From assembly GCA_017562135.1 (NCBI GenBank), contig QEYB01000180.1, forward strand, positions 930,001-994,000: DNA of 64,000 bases, written 5' to 3'. This document shows positions 47,901-60,300 of this stretch, piece after piece. The stretch is from Dipylidium caninum (taxonomy: Eukaryota; Platyhelminthes; Cestoda; Cyclophyllidea; Dipylidiidae). Under the pieces are notes generated by a model, which was not told where the DNA came from, searched no databases, and worked only from the letters and a program-made list of their open reading frames with translations. Every line of letters starts with the position of its first letter. Position 1 is the stretch's first letter. Position numbers and translations under genes: made by a program.

Positions 47901-50900
47901 GAACTGCTGGTGGTCGTAGATATCTCCACGACTGACGTTGTTGGTAGGGAGGTCGAATTCACCACAAAAGCTGCCCCCTTCCCACTGATTGCGTCTGAGA
48001 CCTCCATGAAATCATCTTCATCCACGTCATCTTCATCATCGTCTGCACCCAATTCGTCACCGTCCTCCATGTAATCGTTCTTCTCATAATCCCAATTGCT
48101 CCTCAAACGTGCTCGTCGTCTCGAAAGAACTTCGAAAAGCTACATGAATACGACATATTGGCACATGACTCCACTAACTAAACATTAGAAACCAAGCATT
48201 TATTTTTAAAATTCAATCGTTTTATATGATCACAAAGAGGAACAAATAGCAGTCTACCAAACATGCAAATTTTAAATTTCTTATCAGCAAGATAAATTTT
48301 TACCGATAAAACAGGAGTATCAATACAGTTTACGCAAAGACGCGATCCTATCAGAGGATAATTTGGCTAGACAGATGTTCAAGAAATTCTTAAACCATAA
48401 TAATAGATAACAATAACGTTAAAAAATAGGAGTAACCTTACAATGGGAACGTATCACATTACCTGGTCCATAACAGGCTTTTCAGTTGCGGGAATGGGCA
48501 TATTAAATCGAGGATCAGAGGTGGATGCCTCGAAGGCGATGGAGGATATTGGAGCAGTCATAGTCACCTGCTGCGTCAAAGCACTTGAAACAGGGTTTTT
48601 GTCGTAGTCGAAGACGATTGGAGGAGGAAGAGGTGGGGTGACAAGCGTCTGTCGACCGGCTGCACGTAAGGGGATATCGCAAAGTAGCCGCGTGTGATCT
48701 GATTTATACCCCGAGTCCGCCTTATTTTGGTCTTCGTTATGACCTTTTCAATTACAAAGTTAAAGAGAAAGACGGTAAAATTTTAAGAAAAGATATTAAC
48801 GATAGTTACTATGTGGCACAAAGGTAATTTTGGAGAAAAAATAGTCTTCTCAATCAGAAATCAGTTGCAAAATCAGGAAAAAAGTGCTGTGAGAAAGTAA
48901 ATATAGAAATCATTTGCATATTCTACAAAGACCATAGTAAGCCTCAAATCAAACCTCTAAGTAGCGGTTTAAATGGAGGATTAACGACAAAATTTGGCAT
49001 CAGTACACAACCACTCAATCAGTTTCAGGATTGTTAGTATTATGCTCACTTCTCCCAAATGGTCCATTATCCAGGGTCTTTTGCAGGAAACCAAAATTGA
49101 ATAAGGAGTGAAGAAATTCAATTAGAATAGTTGGAAAAGACTCTAGTTACCATTATTCAAATAGCAGCGCATCAGTTTGTTTGTAATCACCACAATTTAA
49201 CGGATCAATCTGTAAATTTTTGCACGGTCTAAGACCTTTCTAATGGAAACCCATTGTGACACAAATTAGCTACGAAACTAACACGATAACACCATCACAG
49301 GAAATGGAAAGTAGGACGACCTGTGTGCGACTCTTGCTTTGAAGGAGTTCCGTGGCTTGGTTTCCTGTTATTTTGTCGAACCACGAACGGCGAGCAATGC
49401 ATTTTATCTTCCGAAACACTCATAATTACAAGACATTCAATAATGTCAAAAATGCTGAGTATTGTTGACTATTTGATTGAACAACATTAGATTTGCTCGA
49501 AAGCATTGTCACACAGGAAATATAAAAGTACATACACTTGCTATGTATAGCGATATATGCAATTCACACTTTCAACGATTTAAAAATAAGTACATAGCCG
49601 GGACCAGTGAGTCCAACAGTGTCGTCTTCCATGCTTAAAAGCGTATGCAAAACATTCTAAATCTCAAATAACAATTGATTTGGTCGTTTTACAAATTAAA
49701 ATTTGCTTCATTTTAGCAATATGGGTTTTCTCGAGTGGGGTGAATCGTCTATATTCTATATTCTTTTAGCACGTCTACCGTAATTATTTAAATGAAAACC
49801 CAAATACTTAAGAAATACAGCAAATTAAGGTGAAAAACCTCCCGATAATCTCGACCAAACAAGTGGATCAGAACTATTCAAGCAAAATCGTTAATTTAAA
49901 TAAAAAGAAAATACTTCAACTATGTCATTTTTAAGTATTCTACATTGACGACTATAAGTATTAGTTGGCACTGAAAAACAGATTATAATAAGCACATTTG
50001 CGTTATTCCCACCTGTGAGCGGGACTCCGATACCATTGAGAGGCTGGTGCTGAACAAGTGAGTGATCGGGAAGCCCAGCTGCTCTCGGATATTGAGAAGA
50101 CACAGAATATTGCTCTTGTGGATTCTGAAGTAATCGGCATTGTTGATGCTGATGATGGATCGTGCTGCCTATTACGCCGGCGCCCCCCACCTAAGCTGCC
50201 CGAACTAAGACTGAGACTACTGCTGGAGCTGTCAGCAATATTGCTGTGACCAACGCGGGCTTGGCTCAGCAGTCCACTACTGCTGGTGTTGACATCTGGA
50301 TCCGCATGGGAGTGATGAATCCGGGAGATGTCAAATACGAGTGCAGCAGGAGTGGTAGTAGGTAGGAACGACGTCGACGAAAAAATAGGTTCGGGTAAAT
50401 TCGGTTCAATTGAGTACTGAGCTATCACCTATAATCCACAAGATACACATACTTCGAGTCGGTCAGCGCAATAATATGAAGATCACTCTATCAACCATGT
50501 TGACTAACTCAATTTTCCTTCTGAAATAGGACTGTTACGCCATATCAAAAAATTAAGAACGTAGTTTTAAACACGCCTGCCCACCATAACTGTATCATAC
50601 TTTCAAGTTTCGTAATAAATCGGCTGAGATCTCAACCCCGCAGGAACGAAGTGCTGGCACGCTTTAATGCAAGCTTCATAAATATTTCTAGTCGATAACA
50701 CTTAGTCTTAATGTTGAAGCAGCGTACGAAAAGTATGCCAATTAATCTTACCCAAACGTTTAATACTGACTAAACAATGTCAATGTTTCGTGTTGCACAG
50801 ATATTCATAAGAAAAAGAGCATCGACGACATTGACTTTTAAGACCGTCGAAAAAGCGGTTTCTTTCACCAAATTAAGTAACTATGAGACTTGATTATATC

Positions 50901-53552
50901 CAATTTTGTGATGAAAGTTCCAGACTTGCGGAATCCACTAACACTTTCCGAAGGCAGCCAGTAGCAATTAGATAATGCTCAAAATTATACTTGAAATGCG
51001 TTTCATTCATTAATGCAGACTACTTAAGTTGACGAAAACCTTTGCCGAATTGGCTTTTATGACAACTCAGATAACCGGAATAGTTCCAATAAATAAGCTT
51101 CGACGACCAACAGTGTTTTGCCCAAGGTAAAATTCTTTAGCTAGTAGATGTGTTCAGTACAAAAATATCTTATGCCTATGTACACAGGCAGATAAAGTCC
51201 TCAAAGAGAGGGAAAGATTACCATAGAGTTCGACCAGAGGATAACCAAATTATCTCTTACGTAAAATTGCAATCAACTTGTAATAAACTTTGATTGTCTG
51301 CACAGAAGCCATGATTATTTGACAAGACTGGAGAAAAATGCCCAATTCTACAAGGCCTAGAAACTCGCTCGTGCGCACGTACAGGCGGAGTGAGAAGAGG
51401 AAGGCCAATCGCGTGGTAAGATTGATTTTAGGTTGGAGAATCACCTGGCCACATTCCAACGCATGGTTTGTGACACATGGAACAAACCAATTTAGTTGCA
51501 TGAATGGGTGGATGCATTTATTAGATTGGAAACTATGAAACAAACTTTTATATGTGGGCTTGCGCAACAGCGACTAAGCGAGGTATATTGCATCATGTGT
51601 TCCGTACCTTTAATTATATATTTTAAAGACACTCTTCCTACACATTTCCCAAATTTTATCCGCGCTTGCATCCCATTTATGTTTCAAAATGAAACATGGT
51701 GCAGCTCAAAAAACTTCGAGAACCATTAACGAGGCATTCGGAGGCGGTTCCACTAATGAAAAGCATGTTCGATGTTGCCCCCAAAAGTTTCCTTCTGGCA
51801 CTCTTAGCATCGTCAACGAGCCTCGCCTCGCCTCGAGGAAGACCACCGGCCCATATTCACAACGAGGAGGAACCTAAGGGCGACGACTGTGGAATCTGTC
51901 TAAACCAGAGAGGAAGTAGCCATCCATACGACTACGGCTGTGTTAAAACATCTGCGCACGAGAAACGCTCGGACCCTCATGTGCCTGCCGCACCAACTGA
52001 AGCAACTGCAGCCGACTGAGCGACCCCAAGACCGAGTGCGCATCCTTCTCGCCTCCTTCTCAATACTCCATTGTCACCGTTTCTACACATCAACTAATCA
52101 CTTCTGATAGAAAGCGGACTTTGTGTGGTAGTCGGAAGCGTTCAAGCCAGCAAACACGCCTAAGTTGAAATTTCGTCAAAAAATCCTGATTACCTTAAGA
52201 TGGAACGCCCAAGGAGTGATCGTCCATTATTCCTTCCTCTCTACGAACAGACGAAACCACAACAGCCACGGAGTCCTATTGCCGTGCATTTAATTGATGT
52301 CATGCATGAGGAGGAACTTTGGATGAAAAAAAACAACCAGCACTGCTCAACCGGCACGGCGCAAAACCACTGCATGACAGCGTTTAACGGCCAAATGAAA
52401 CTCCAATTACTGTCAACAAAGTAACTAACTCCTCCACAATATGACGTTTTACCACCTTCTCCACGTTCACCCGATATTTCTCTTGCGAACTGTTTTTAAG
52501 AGAGGAAAATACAACAGCCGAAATGATATCGAACAAGACTTTTAATCGTTTATTCACCGTAAAAACAGACATTTCTTTCGAATACGTATATATGACCTGC
52601 CTAATTGTTGATAGTCATAGGTGCCAAGGAAAAGTACTTCGATTGATTGATTAGACCGATGTGAAAAATTGCAATTTTGTTTTCTACCAAAATTCTACGC
52701 CTGTTTCACAGTTTCGGACCGAATATGTATGTTTATACGTATGTGTGTATTGGACTATGCACACGTATGTAATGGAGAGAGGAGTAAAAATAATCATTCT
52801 TGATGACGCATTTAAAAAAAAGTAGTTATATATATGTCTTATTGCAGTTTCAAATATCAAAAAAGGCCATAAAAAAGATTTTTTCCTCTGCTTTATAAGC
52901 ATTGCTATCCCAAATAAAAAGCAAAGAAAAATGTGACACAAACCATTAAGAATATTATATGACTACTATAAAAACGAACCTGTTCTCGATCATCCAAAAC
53001 ATCGGAAACAAGATCATCCCAGTCCAAAATACCACCATCACGGGATATGGACAAGCTGTGGATGAAAACTCTATCAAAATCTGATGACTAAAAGGAAGAA
53101 ATTGAATTTTAATCAAATTTTGGCCTGTCCTCATACGACATGCGAAAAAATGAACGCGGTGGTAATTCAAAATGAATATAGAAACGGGATAAAAATAATT
53201 GACAAAGGAAAATGAGTTTAGCACGGCAGTGAAATACCACCAGAAGTATCCAAGGTAGAAAACCAACAACGACTGTGGGAAAAAACAGAGTTGGGGCAAA
53301 GGTATTGGTAGTCAACTAATAAAAGTGGAAAAAGCTCGATAACTGCAAACTAAGAAGGTCACACAGAAACTAGTCAGTTACACTAATGATAAACAATAAA
53401 TGTAATAAACGAGATAAAACCATAAAACCTACGAACTTAAGGGAGTGCTTCATTCTGTACACGGCTTTAGACGCCAATTCCTTAACAGAAAAATCACCAG
53501 ACCCACAAGGGACGACGATTTTCGTCTCTCCAAAAGCGACGGTGACCTTCAT
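26945..53552 (-). CDS. PARD3: PAR-3 / Bazooka cell-polarity scaffold
   Basis: Scaffold that binds PAR-6, atypical PKC and membrane at cell junctions and polarised domains. Exons, 5' to 3': 53433-53552, 52980-53087, 50013-50428, 48463-48743, 47723-48139, 47440-47506, 46932-47220, 45603-46136, 45039-45164, 41696-42120, 40304-40446, 38680-38862, 37362-37724, 35143-35373, 34745-34885, 32436-32551, 32092-32213, 30802-31368, 30495-30552, 28270-28771, 28165-28220, (27333-27374), 26945-27059 (stop). About 1,800 residues. The start is the ATG at 53552 ([19 protein letters not shown]), the classic CR1 opening, followed by [18 protein letters not shown]1 spans exons 8-10 ([14 protein letters not shown]). 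PDZ2 is in exons 11-12 ([24 protein letters not shown]). PDZ3 is in exons 13-14 ([24 protein letters not shown]). An acidic stretch lies in exon 5, and a basic motif ([11 protein letters not shown]) and NYAELAF in the tail. Phases join except for a +1 homopolymer frameshift at 50183-50188. The last two exons are the least certain. Confidence 0.93.
27579..27926 (-). CDS. possible small gene or chance frame in the PAR-3 3' intron
   Basis: A 115-codon frame opens with an ATG at 27926 ([16 protein letters not shown]) and closes at 27579. Its composition is protein-like but I recognise no domain. It cannot be joined in phase to PAR-3 exon 28165-28220: the splice option nearest its ATG puts a stop in frame. 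If real, it would be a single-exon gene nested on the same strand in the intron. Confidence 0.22.
   Translation of the reverse strand: MADGGAGHFFSHRRWSTTLPISAIHNILDSTTVQKSKAYCFDAKALNLRSLIPSLLKVTKQCSPGITVIWTSAYEAIWWTNWKPQNTTKFEVRNQHQFKRHIVLKKQQNSEFLTG
28772..30494. other. PAR-3 intron with GC-rich block
   Basis: Most of the intron is A/T-rich. About 29390-29760 is GC-rich and repeat-like, with overlapping open frames on both strands (29340-29675 -, 29389-29571 +) and no recognisable domain. It resembles the GC-rich inserts seen in other introns of this window. Confidence 0.4.
32552..34744. other. PAR-3 intron(s) with purine-rich patch
   Basis: The two introns on either side of 32436-32551 are long and A/T-rich. 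Within this one, about 33250-33360 is G-rich. Its complement produces a Pro-rich frame (33022-33369 -) that I treat as non-coding. Nothing else was seen. Confidence 0.4.
35374..37361. other. PAR-3 intron, nothing seen
   Basis: A/T-rich intron splitting PDZ3 between the GGAAYK and DGRLQV parts. Only short unrelated open frames (for example 36243-36431 +). No RNA gene or repeat was recognised. Confidence 0.5.
38863..40303. other. PAR-3 intron with GC-rich inverted-repeat block
   Basis: This intron splits PDZ2. At about 39790-39985 there is a sharply GC-rich patch. It contains ccgcccgtc at 39845-39853 and its exact inverse gacgggcgg at 39938-39946, so it can fold back on itself. The rest is A/T-rich. 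Confidence 0.45.
42121..45038. other. long PAR-3 intron, nothing convincing seen
   Basis: Nearly 3 kb of A/T-rich intron within PDZ1. The open frames at 43811-44092 (-) and 43872-44135 (+) overlap on opposite strands and have no domain or splice support. Confidence 0.5.
48744..50012. other. PAR-3 intron, nothing seen
   Basis: A/T-rich intron between the Ser-rich exon 3 and exon 4. No open frame, repeat or RNA gene stood out. Confidence 0.5.
50429..51540. other. left part of PAR-3 intron 2, nothing seen
   Basis: A/T-rich intron sequence next to the repeat copy at 51541-52615. Overlapping short frames at 51250-51567 (-) and 51338-51538 (+) lack any support. Confidence 0.45.
51541..52615 (+). 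mobile_element. dispersed ~1.1 kb repeat, copy B, in a PAR-3 intron
   Basis: Matches 16312-17515 in the same orientation, with scattered substitutions and small indels. The frame that is open in copy A is broken here: indels shift it soon after the shared ATGAAACATGGTGCAGC start, and the Cys-rich part ([18 protein letters not shown]) survives only in another frame that stops at 52019. A short deletion removes the copy-A residues after HEK. It is antisense to PAR-3. The decay suggests this copy is inactive. Edges are approximate. Confidence 0.75.
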
Positions 53553-54300
53553 GTTAGAAACAGAATAAGTGATATAACATTTGGTTCAGTTGCCAACAGC
53601 GCAAATGCGTGTGCTTTGTTCCATGAGCAAGGTGTTATCCATGAGTGTTCCTAATGAGTTTTCACAAAGTTCAAAATTAGCGCCATATTAAAAAACATTT
53701 TAATTTTTAAAAATTAAAATTATTTTTCCTTTAATTTTGAAACGTAAAAATTTTAAATTTTTAGTGTTAAAAATTGAGGAATTTTAGAGGCCTTGAGGAC
53801 GCGGCGCTAACTACAAGGGCTCAAAATTACCATTCGTATTCGCGCATTTGCCTTGGCTCCGCGTTGATTCGACGCGCCATCTTCTGAAAAGTTCGCATGA
53901 TGTCTTTCCTTACCACCGCTCTGCCACATTCATCGTTTAAACTTATGCTTCCTGATCGCATGTTTTGCAATGTACCATTCCAGGGAACCGTTAAATATCC
54001 TTTATATAAAGTTTGTATCCCTATTATTGACCATTTTGTAGGACCCGGAACTATATGAGAGGTATTTAAATGCTGCGTTTTTAACTGCGAATATAAGCGA
54101 AGATCGATTATGTTTTATGCTTGAGCCCGTACCATCCACATAGTTATATGTCTACCTATATAGGGGAAGGATAGAAAAACACTTGAATTAGTTGTGCCAT
54201 CGCTGCCTTCGTCGACAATTGGATTCAAGTCGCCTCGGACGAAGTACCGGTTTTTGGTTATCTAATTTGTAGGCGACTTTTGCTATTTTCCGCTCTTAAA
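53553..54300. promoter_or_regulatory. divergent intergenic region, probable shared promoter
   Basis: PAR-3 starts leftward at 53552 and the unrecognised gene starts rightward at 54301, with only 748 bases between the start codons. Both promoters should therefore lie here. A TATA-like palindrome (ctttatataaag) sits near 54000, about 300 bases before the rightward ATG. A GC-richer patch follows at about 53800-53880. Untranslated exons could also be present. The promoter role is inferred from position. Confidence 0.5.
53697..53720. repeat. perfect 24-bp A/T palindrome
   Basis: Positions 53697-53708 are the exact inverse complement of 53709-53720; the sequence is made only of A and T. A further A/T-rich stretch follows to about 53780. 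It could form a cruciform or be a boundary of a decayed element. It lies about 145 bases upstream of the PAR-3 start. Confidence 0.85.
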
Positions 54301-57300
54301 ATGTTTTTTCAAAATAATCTTCCTTTGGATAATAAGCGTTATGAGAAAGAAATAAAACTCCTAATGGAGTTTATGTCTGCAAGTAAGTCCTTGGTATTTT
54401 CTGTTTCAATCCTTGCGTTCTTATTTTTTCATGCATTCTTTAGATGAACGGTCAACATCGTTAAATTTTGAGGTCCAAAGACATGTGTAAGTGATTTTTT
54501 ACGCTACCATCTGCACTCTAATTTCGATTATAAACTGCCTCTTTTCATGTAGAAGTGCTCAGCAGTTGTCTCCTTATTTTACCTCTATTTGTTCCAATTA
54601 GTTGTATTAACAAGCACTGGGTTCATTTAAGTACAAGTTTTATTTGATTTCACTTTAGTTCTCGATATAAAATCAATTATATTTCCCCTTTTTTGCAGTG
54701 ATACAATTTTGGCTTCAAACATATCGGTTACTGAAATACTTGAATCTCTTATTGTTGAACCTCGAATTCGTCGTTTCTATGTTCGAGTTCAGGTATTCTC
54801 ATCCTTTCATTCTATTGGTACTCAAAGTCTAACTCGACAGTAAGATTAAATAATATTGTACGCATAGTTACCTCCACCTAAATAAAATGCGAGTTTGATT
54901 TTTTTACGTGGTATTTGGCATGTTTTCCGACATTAAAATTAGCCATCTATGTGTGGTCGATATGTTTTACATGATTGAGCACACGTAAATTCGTGGTCTC
55001 TGGCATGTGGTAGTAATAATAGTTTTTTTAAGACGGCGTTTATTCCTCCTATGATTAACTCGGATCCTGATTTTTAAATGGCATGTTTCGGCTGTGCGCT
55101 AGCCACATTGGTGTCCTGCCTTTAACTTGAGGCTTGTCATTCATCATGACTCACTAAATTTCGCTGGCTCGGCACTGGTCGTTTTTTCACTGACTCATTA
55201 CGAAGCCACTCCGCCGCGACTATCTGCGACTCAAATTTTCTGATAGCTAACTAAATCACATCGTTCTCTTTTGTCACTTAGTTTTATCTTATTAAATTTA
55301 GTAATGATAATGCAACCGAATATGTAGACACATGTTATAATCAAGCATAAGTGACTGTTTCTTGTTATGCAATGCGCAAAATTAAGGTTTGGCTACTGTT
55401 TTCATTGCTCTGAGTGTTTGGTTCTTATCTGACAACATTTACAACATCAACTTTTTAGTTACCTATTTTTCTCCATAAAAAGATCAGGTTCAAATGTAGT
55501 GTGTATGTCATTACTTTGACCTTACAAGGCCTCAGTGTCGTTTTCAGTGATTCGAAATTGACTTTCGAGAATCAGATTGAACAAATCCTTTGCAACGAAA
55601 GTACTAAAAATGTATTTTCATTTTATGAGCATTGTTAGCGGTTATCGTTCTGGATTACCAAGTGATTAGTGTGCAATTATTGTAAGAGACCAATTTATGA
55701 GTGGTTAAAAATCTTGGTGTAATAATCGGTTAGAAATGAGTCTTGAGAAGCAGCAAAAATGGTTCCTTTTGATGTAAAAAAGATTATGATTTAAAAGATA
55801 AATACGATAATTACTGATTACTGATGATAAATACTGATTAGTTTGCCGAAAGACCTTTTGATGTGAAATATAATTCGTGGAATTAAAGGTTCCATGACGA
55901 TATGGCCTGTCTCTTTTTCCTATACCTTCTTTCTTATCGGAAAGACAACCTGAATCAGTCAAGTATTGTGCGCGGACCTAAGTGGAATCGCCTAATAACT
56001 ATGGGTGGATGAAATGTTGGTCGTTGTGCTTTTTTCGATACATATCTTCACATTTATATTCTTACTTCAGTTAACATTTCGTATTTTTTTCGTAATTTTG
56101 AATGTGCACTTTTTTCTATCCAACAACAGAGTCTTCTTTTCTTGTCGTCTGACTTAGATCATACTTTTATGCTACTCTACCTTGCCCTTCATATTTTATT
56201 TGGAGGATGTGGGATTTGGCGCAAAGGTACCTCGAAGTACAAATTAGGTCATATTATTGGTCGAATTTTATTATTGTTCTATTAGAATTGATAATACGTT
56301 GATTTACGATGCTTTCCCATTTTACATAAAAGAAAATTAGGTTTTAATTCTCTATTTTAGCTTTTCTTAATGAAACAAACGATCATCATTTTGGCGGTTG
56401 TCCGAGGACTGGCCTCGTATTGTCGGTACTAGGCCAAAAGTAATATAAAAAGCGCCACGCACTGAAATAGTGGGATCGGCTCGTGGCCGGGGGAGTGTCC
56501 CGGTTACCACTTAGTGACGATTTGTGGAGGGTTTTCCATTTCAAGGATGTATCTCATTATTTAACCTCCTACTCCTTTCCTAATTAGTTTGTCGGTTTAC
56601 TCCACTTTTTCCTCCCTGCCTATTTTCACAAGTGACAGGTTTCAGACAACGGGGAAACATCCAAGTTTACGTTCAAGTATAATTTTCTTTTAATTTCAGC
56701 TTTAGGTAATGCTACTTGTATGAATGAAGTAGCACAATTCTGCAGGTGCCAGCATCCTGCGCTTTCAGGCAGTTTTTTGTATGGTCTTACTTCACTAGCT
56801 AACTACGTATATTATGATCATCCCCCATTCATACTTGTGTAGAATTGTAACGAAAATTGTGAAATGTAACTTTTATCATATAACACTGACCATGAGGTTT
56901 TTGTTTCGTTTCCAGAAACGTTACATTAGAGTTTTCGCCCTACACTATTCTACTTATGTTTGAACTTTTATTATCTTTCGTCTTTTCATAAATATATACA
57001 TATCGTAACAAAATTATCTTAATCAGTTTATAATATTTTTGCGGCGAGCCACTTCTGCTTTCGTTTGCCGTATAGGCAAAATGCTCCAGAGGCTCTCATT
57101 ACGTTCACCGTTTAAGCCTCAAATTCTCGTCTAAAAATACTACAAGGAGAACTCGTGTTATCAGTAAAAAGTGTTTTATTGTCATTTCATGCCGGTATTC
57201 GAGTTATTTTGTGTGTGAACTGGTCGATTATACCATGAATTTGACCTAGCTATACATCTTTTGACTTCCATGTGTTATGGTGTGTCGCCGAGGTCATTAC

Positions 57301-60300
57301 ATTGTTGATAACTTTGAGTTGCCATGACAGTGTAGTTGTGATTATGCAAAATCACCTGTAACGGGGGAATTAACTTCGTGACATGTAATGTAAAACTGTT
57401 AAATGTACCTTCTGTATTTTCGACAGTGTTTTATCCGAAATTGAGCGACTGACGTTTATTGCTTGTCCGTTCGTTCTCTTCCAATTTTAACACTTGCTAT
57501 TGTCGAATGTCTTTATACGTATTCAATTTGGGAAGTTGTTTTCGAGACCATGTAAACTTGCCAGTGTTGCGTTTTAAACTTGTCTTGTTTGGTTCTTGGC
57601 GTATGCATTAGTTTTCGCTTTTTTCTCTGAGTTAAGTAATCATAGTTGTAACTAAATTCACTCCTAAACCGCCTGATGTTTTGGATAAGCACGATTATGC
57701 ATATATTTATTTGTTAGTATCTTTAAATTTCCCTTTCATAGGGTATGCATTCTCGACGGTTATGATTGTGATAATTTGAAATTTGCCATTTTCAGGGCAT
57801 TTTATCACTATTAGCGTTGGTTGTTCATTTACTAGTGACTGCCAGAAATACCGATAATAACCAGCATTTTGTACTCTACTCCAATGAGTTAGGAGTCTGC
57901 TATTTACGAGGCATGTCGGAACACCGTCCTTTTTCACTCTAGATTCTTGTCCACCAATCTTCTGTAACAATTCATTTCCAACTGGCCACCTCTTTGCCTG
58001 AGTTCACTAACCTGTGTCTGTTTTGCGAAATGCATATCGTTGTTTGCTATTGCAGCGGTTGATTTCCTTGCGAAAATACTTTCTCATTCTTCTTGAGGTG
58101 CTTCATTATGTAAATGAAGTAGAGTGATACCTCGAAGGGATAGTAAAATGTGGGCATTTTTGTTCCTAAGCACTTGTAATATTTCTGCTCTGTCTCGACT
58201 CATTCAATTGCTTTACTTGAATTGTTTCTCTGTCTTCTATAGGGTAAATCTGGAATGTGGTACCGTTTGCGTATCTGCGATACTGAACTGGCTCTTTGCA
58301 ACGGGGATGGAAACGATGCCGCTATTCACGTTTGGCCATGGTACATGAACCGAGTAGTAGAGTCTTATAGATAGCTCTGAAAGTCCTTCTTTGATACTCT
58401 TTCAAATAACTATCCTGGAATTGATCATGATAGTGTGTCTTCCATGTTGCTGCTAACTGATTCGCCTAATTTGTAGGCAAGAAGTCGGCGAACCCAAGTG
58501 CGCAAAGGCGGAAATTCGTATGCCCTGGCTAATAGTAGACGAACAGGTTGGTGATTTCTGCATTAGGATCGAGTTTGATCACCTTAGTTATCGGGGCAAG
58601 ATCGTCGCCACATTCACACGCACGCAAACACTACTGTCTGCCATGGTAACACTAACCCACGCCTATTGACCGGGTGTCTGTAAGCACGCGGTCAATCAGC
58701 CCAATCATAGCCTCTGCGTCATGGCCTGGTTAATCACCCTCGTTTCATTGGCTGGCAGGGCTTTTCACGCGCACGTGCGATGTGAAGGCCCATGCGCTTG
58801 AGAATACGCTAGCCCGAGGTGCACACACATGCGTCTGCACACCTAGGCCTGCTGTCTACGCACGTAGCTTGACCTGGACTAGTTGAACTGTAACATTATA
58901 AGATAATGGGGAATATTATGCTTTGATTCCTTCTAGCCTCAACTAACATCTGTCCTGGCGGACGTGCTACAATCGAAGCGACCGGAAAACTTGAATGAAA
59001 CCAAGCGTCGCAAACTAAGTCGCGCAGAATCCATTCCACCGCCAGTTGTGTTTGATGCTAAGTATCATCATACCATAACTGTCTTTACCGAAGACGCAAA
59101 CTCGAGCGGCAAACTTGTCTACCAGATCATTTGTGTTCGTGCTATGGCTTTGGTCAACGACACCCATCCTGAACCTGAGCTCATCTCTGTTCAAGGGCTC
59201 GATTCGGTTGAGGCCAACCAGACGTCAATAGGGCGAAAACAGAAAAAGAAAAGCAGAGGACTTTCATTATGCGGGTAGGTATTGGCTTTTGTCTCCCACT
59301 TGAGGCCGTGGATACTTAAGCAGGGTTAGGTGCAGTGGCATGAGTAATGGACCCCGAATGGACATTATGTGGCTAGTGATCTGTGCGTGGTGTTCACTTC
59401 CTTTATTTTGATATACATTATCTGCAAGAATTGAGAGGCATTTTACTTAGCAGTAGGACAGACAAAGTTAGTAGTCGATTACAACAATGTTGAAGTGTAT
59501 TACGTTCTCAAACAGGTTAATTTCTCATACTTTATGTGAACAATTTATTTCGAAGTATGGTTTTCAAATAAGACATTGAGTTCACTATTTTATACGTATG
59601 GTACGAGAAATAGTCGTTTCACAGTTGGATCAATTTTCTGCTACCAATTTTGTTCAAACTCTTAATGGGTTTTGTAGGCTTTTCTTATTGCCATTACAAC
59701 CCATCTGTTTAATATAAGTTGACCTCACCTTATTTCACCTGCGAAAATCTAGTTTTGAGCAATTTGTACGTATTCGGTGCCCTTTTGACGCCTCTTTCGA
59801 AATTAAACTTGAAGTGCTTATTTTTATAATTGATTCATCTCATTAGGTAACAGAGCACGATAAAATTTGTTTTGGGGAACACGAATAAGTAGCGTGGATT
59901 GTATCGCTACCGCTCGTGGTGCGTTAGCGAACTTGTGTTAGTGAGTATTTTTCCTGTCTTATGATCTCTGAGTGGTAGATACTAGGCTTCTCAGAAAACT
60001 TGTCTGTGCCCCGAAAGCATAATTTTACTTTTACGGGCCCGTCTATGGATTGCATTTACGAAAAGCATAAACAAGTTCCTATAGATTTAGTACGCAATTA
60101 ATTACGGAATACCGAAAGTTTAGGTTGAATTATACTTCATTAGATTGGGTCCCGTAAACCTCTCACGTTTCCTCTTTCTCTCGACCCGTACTCCTGTAGG
60201 CTTAACTGTATGGGAACAAAGGAAAAAGATGTGGAAGTTGATCTAAACACTCACCCCTCTCGGCGGTCACTCGATTTGAAACAGTCTCGTCCCTCTGTCA

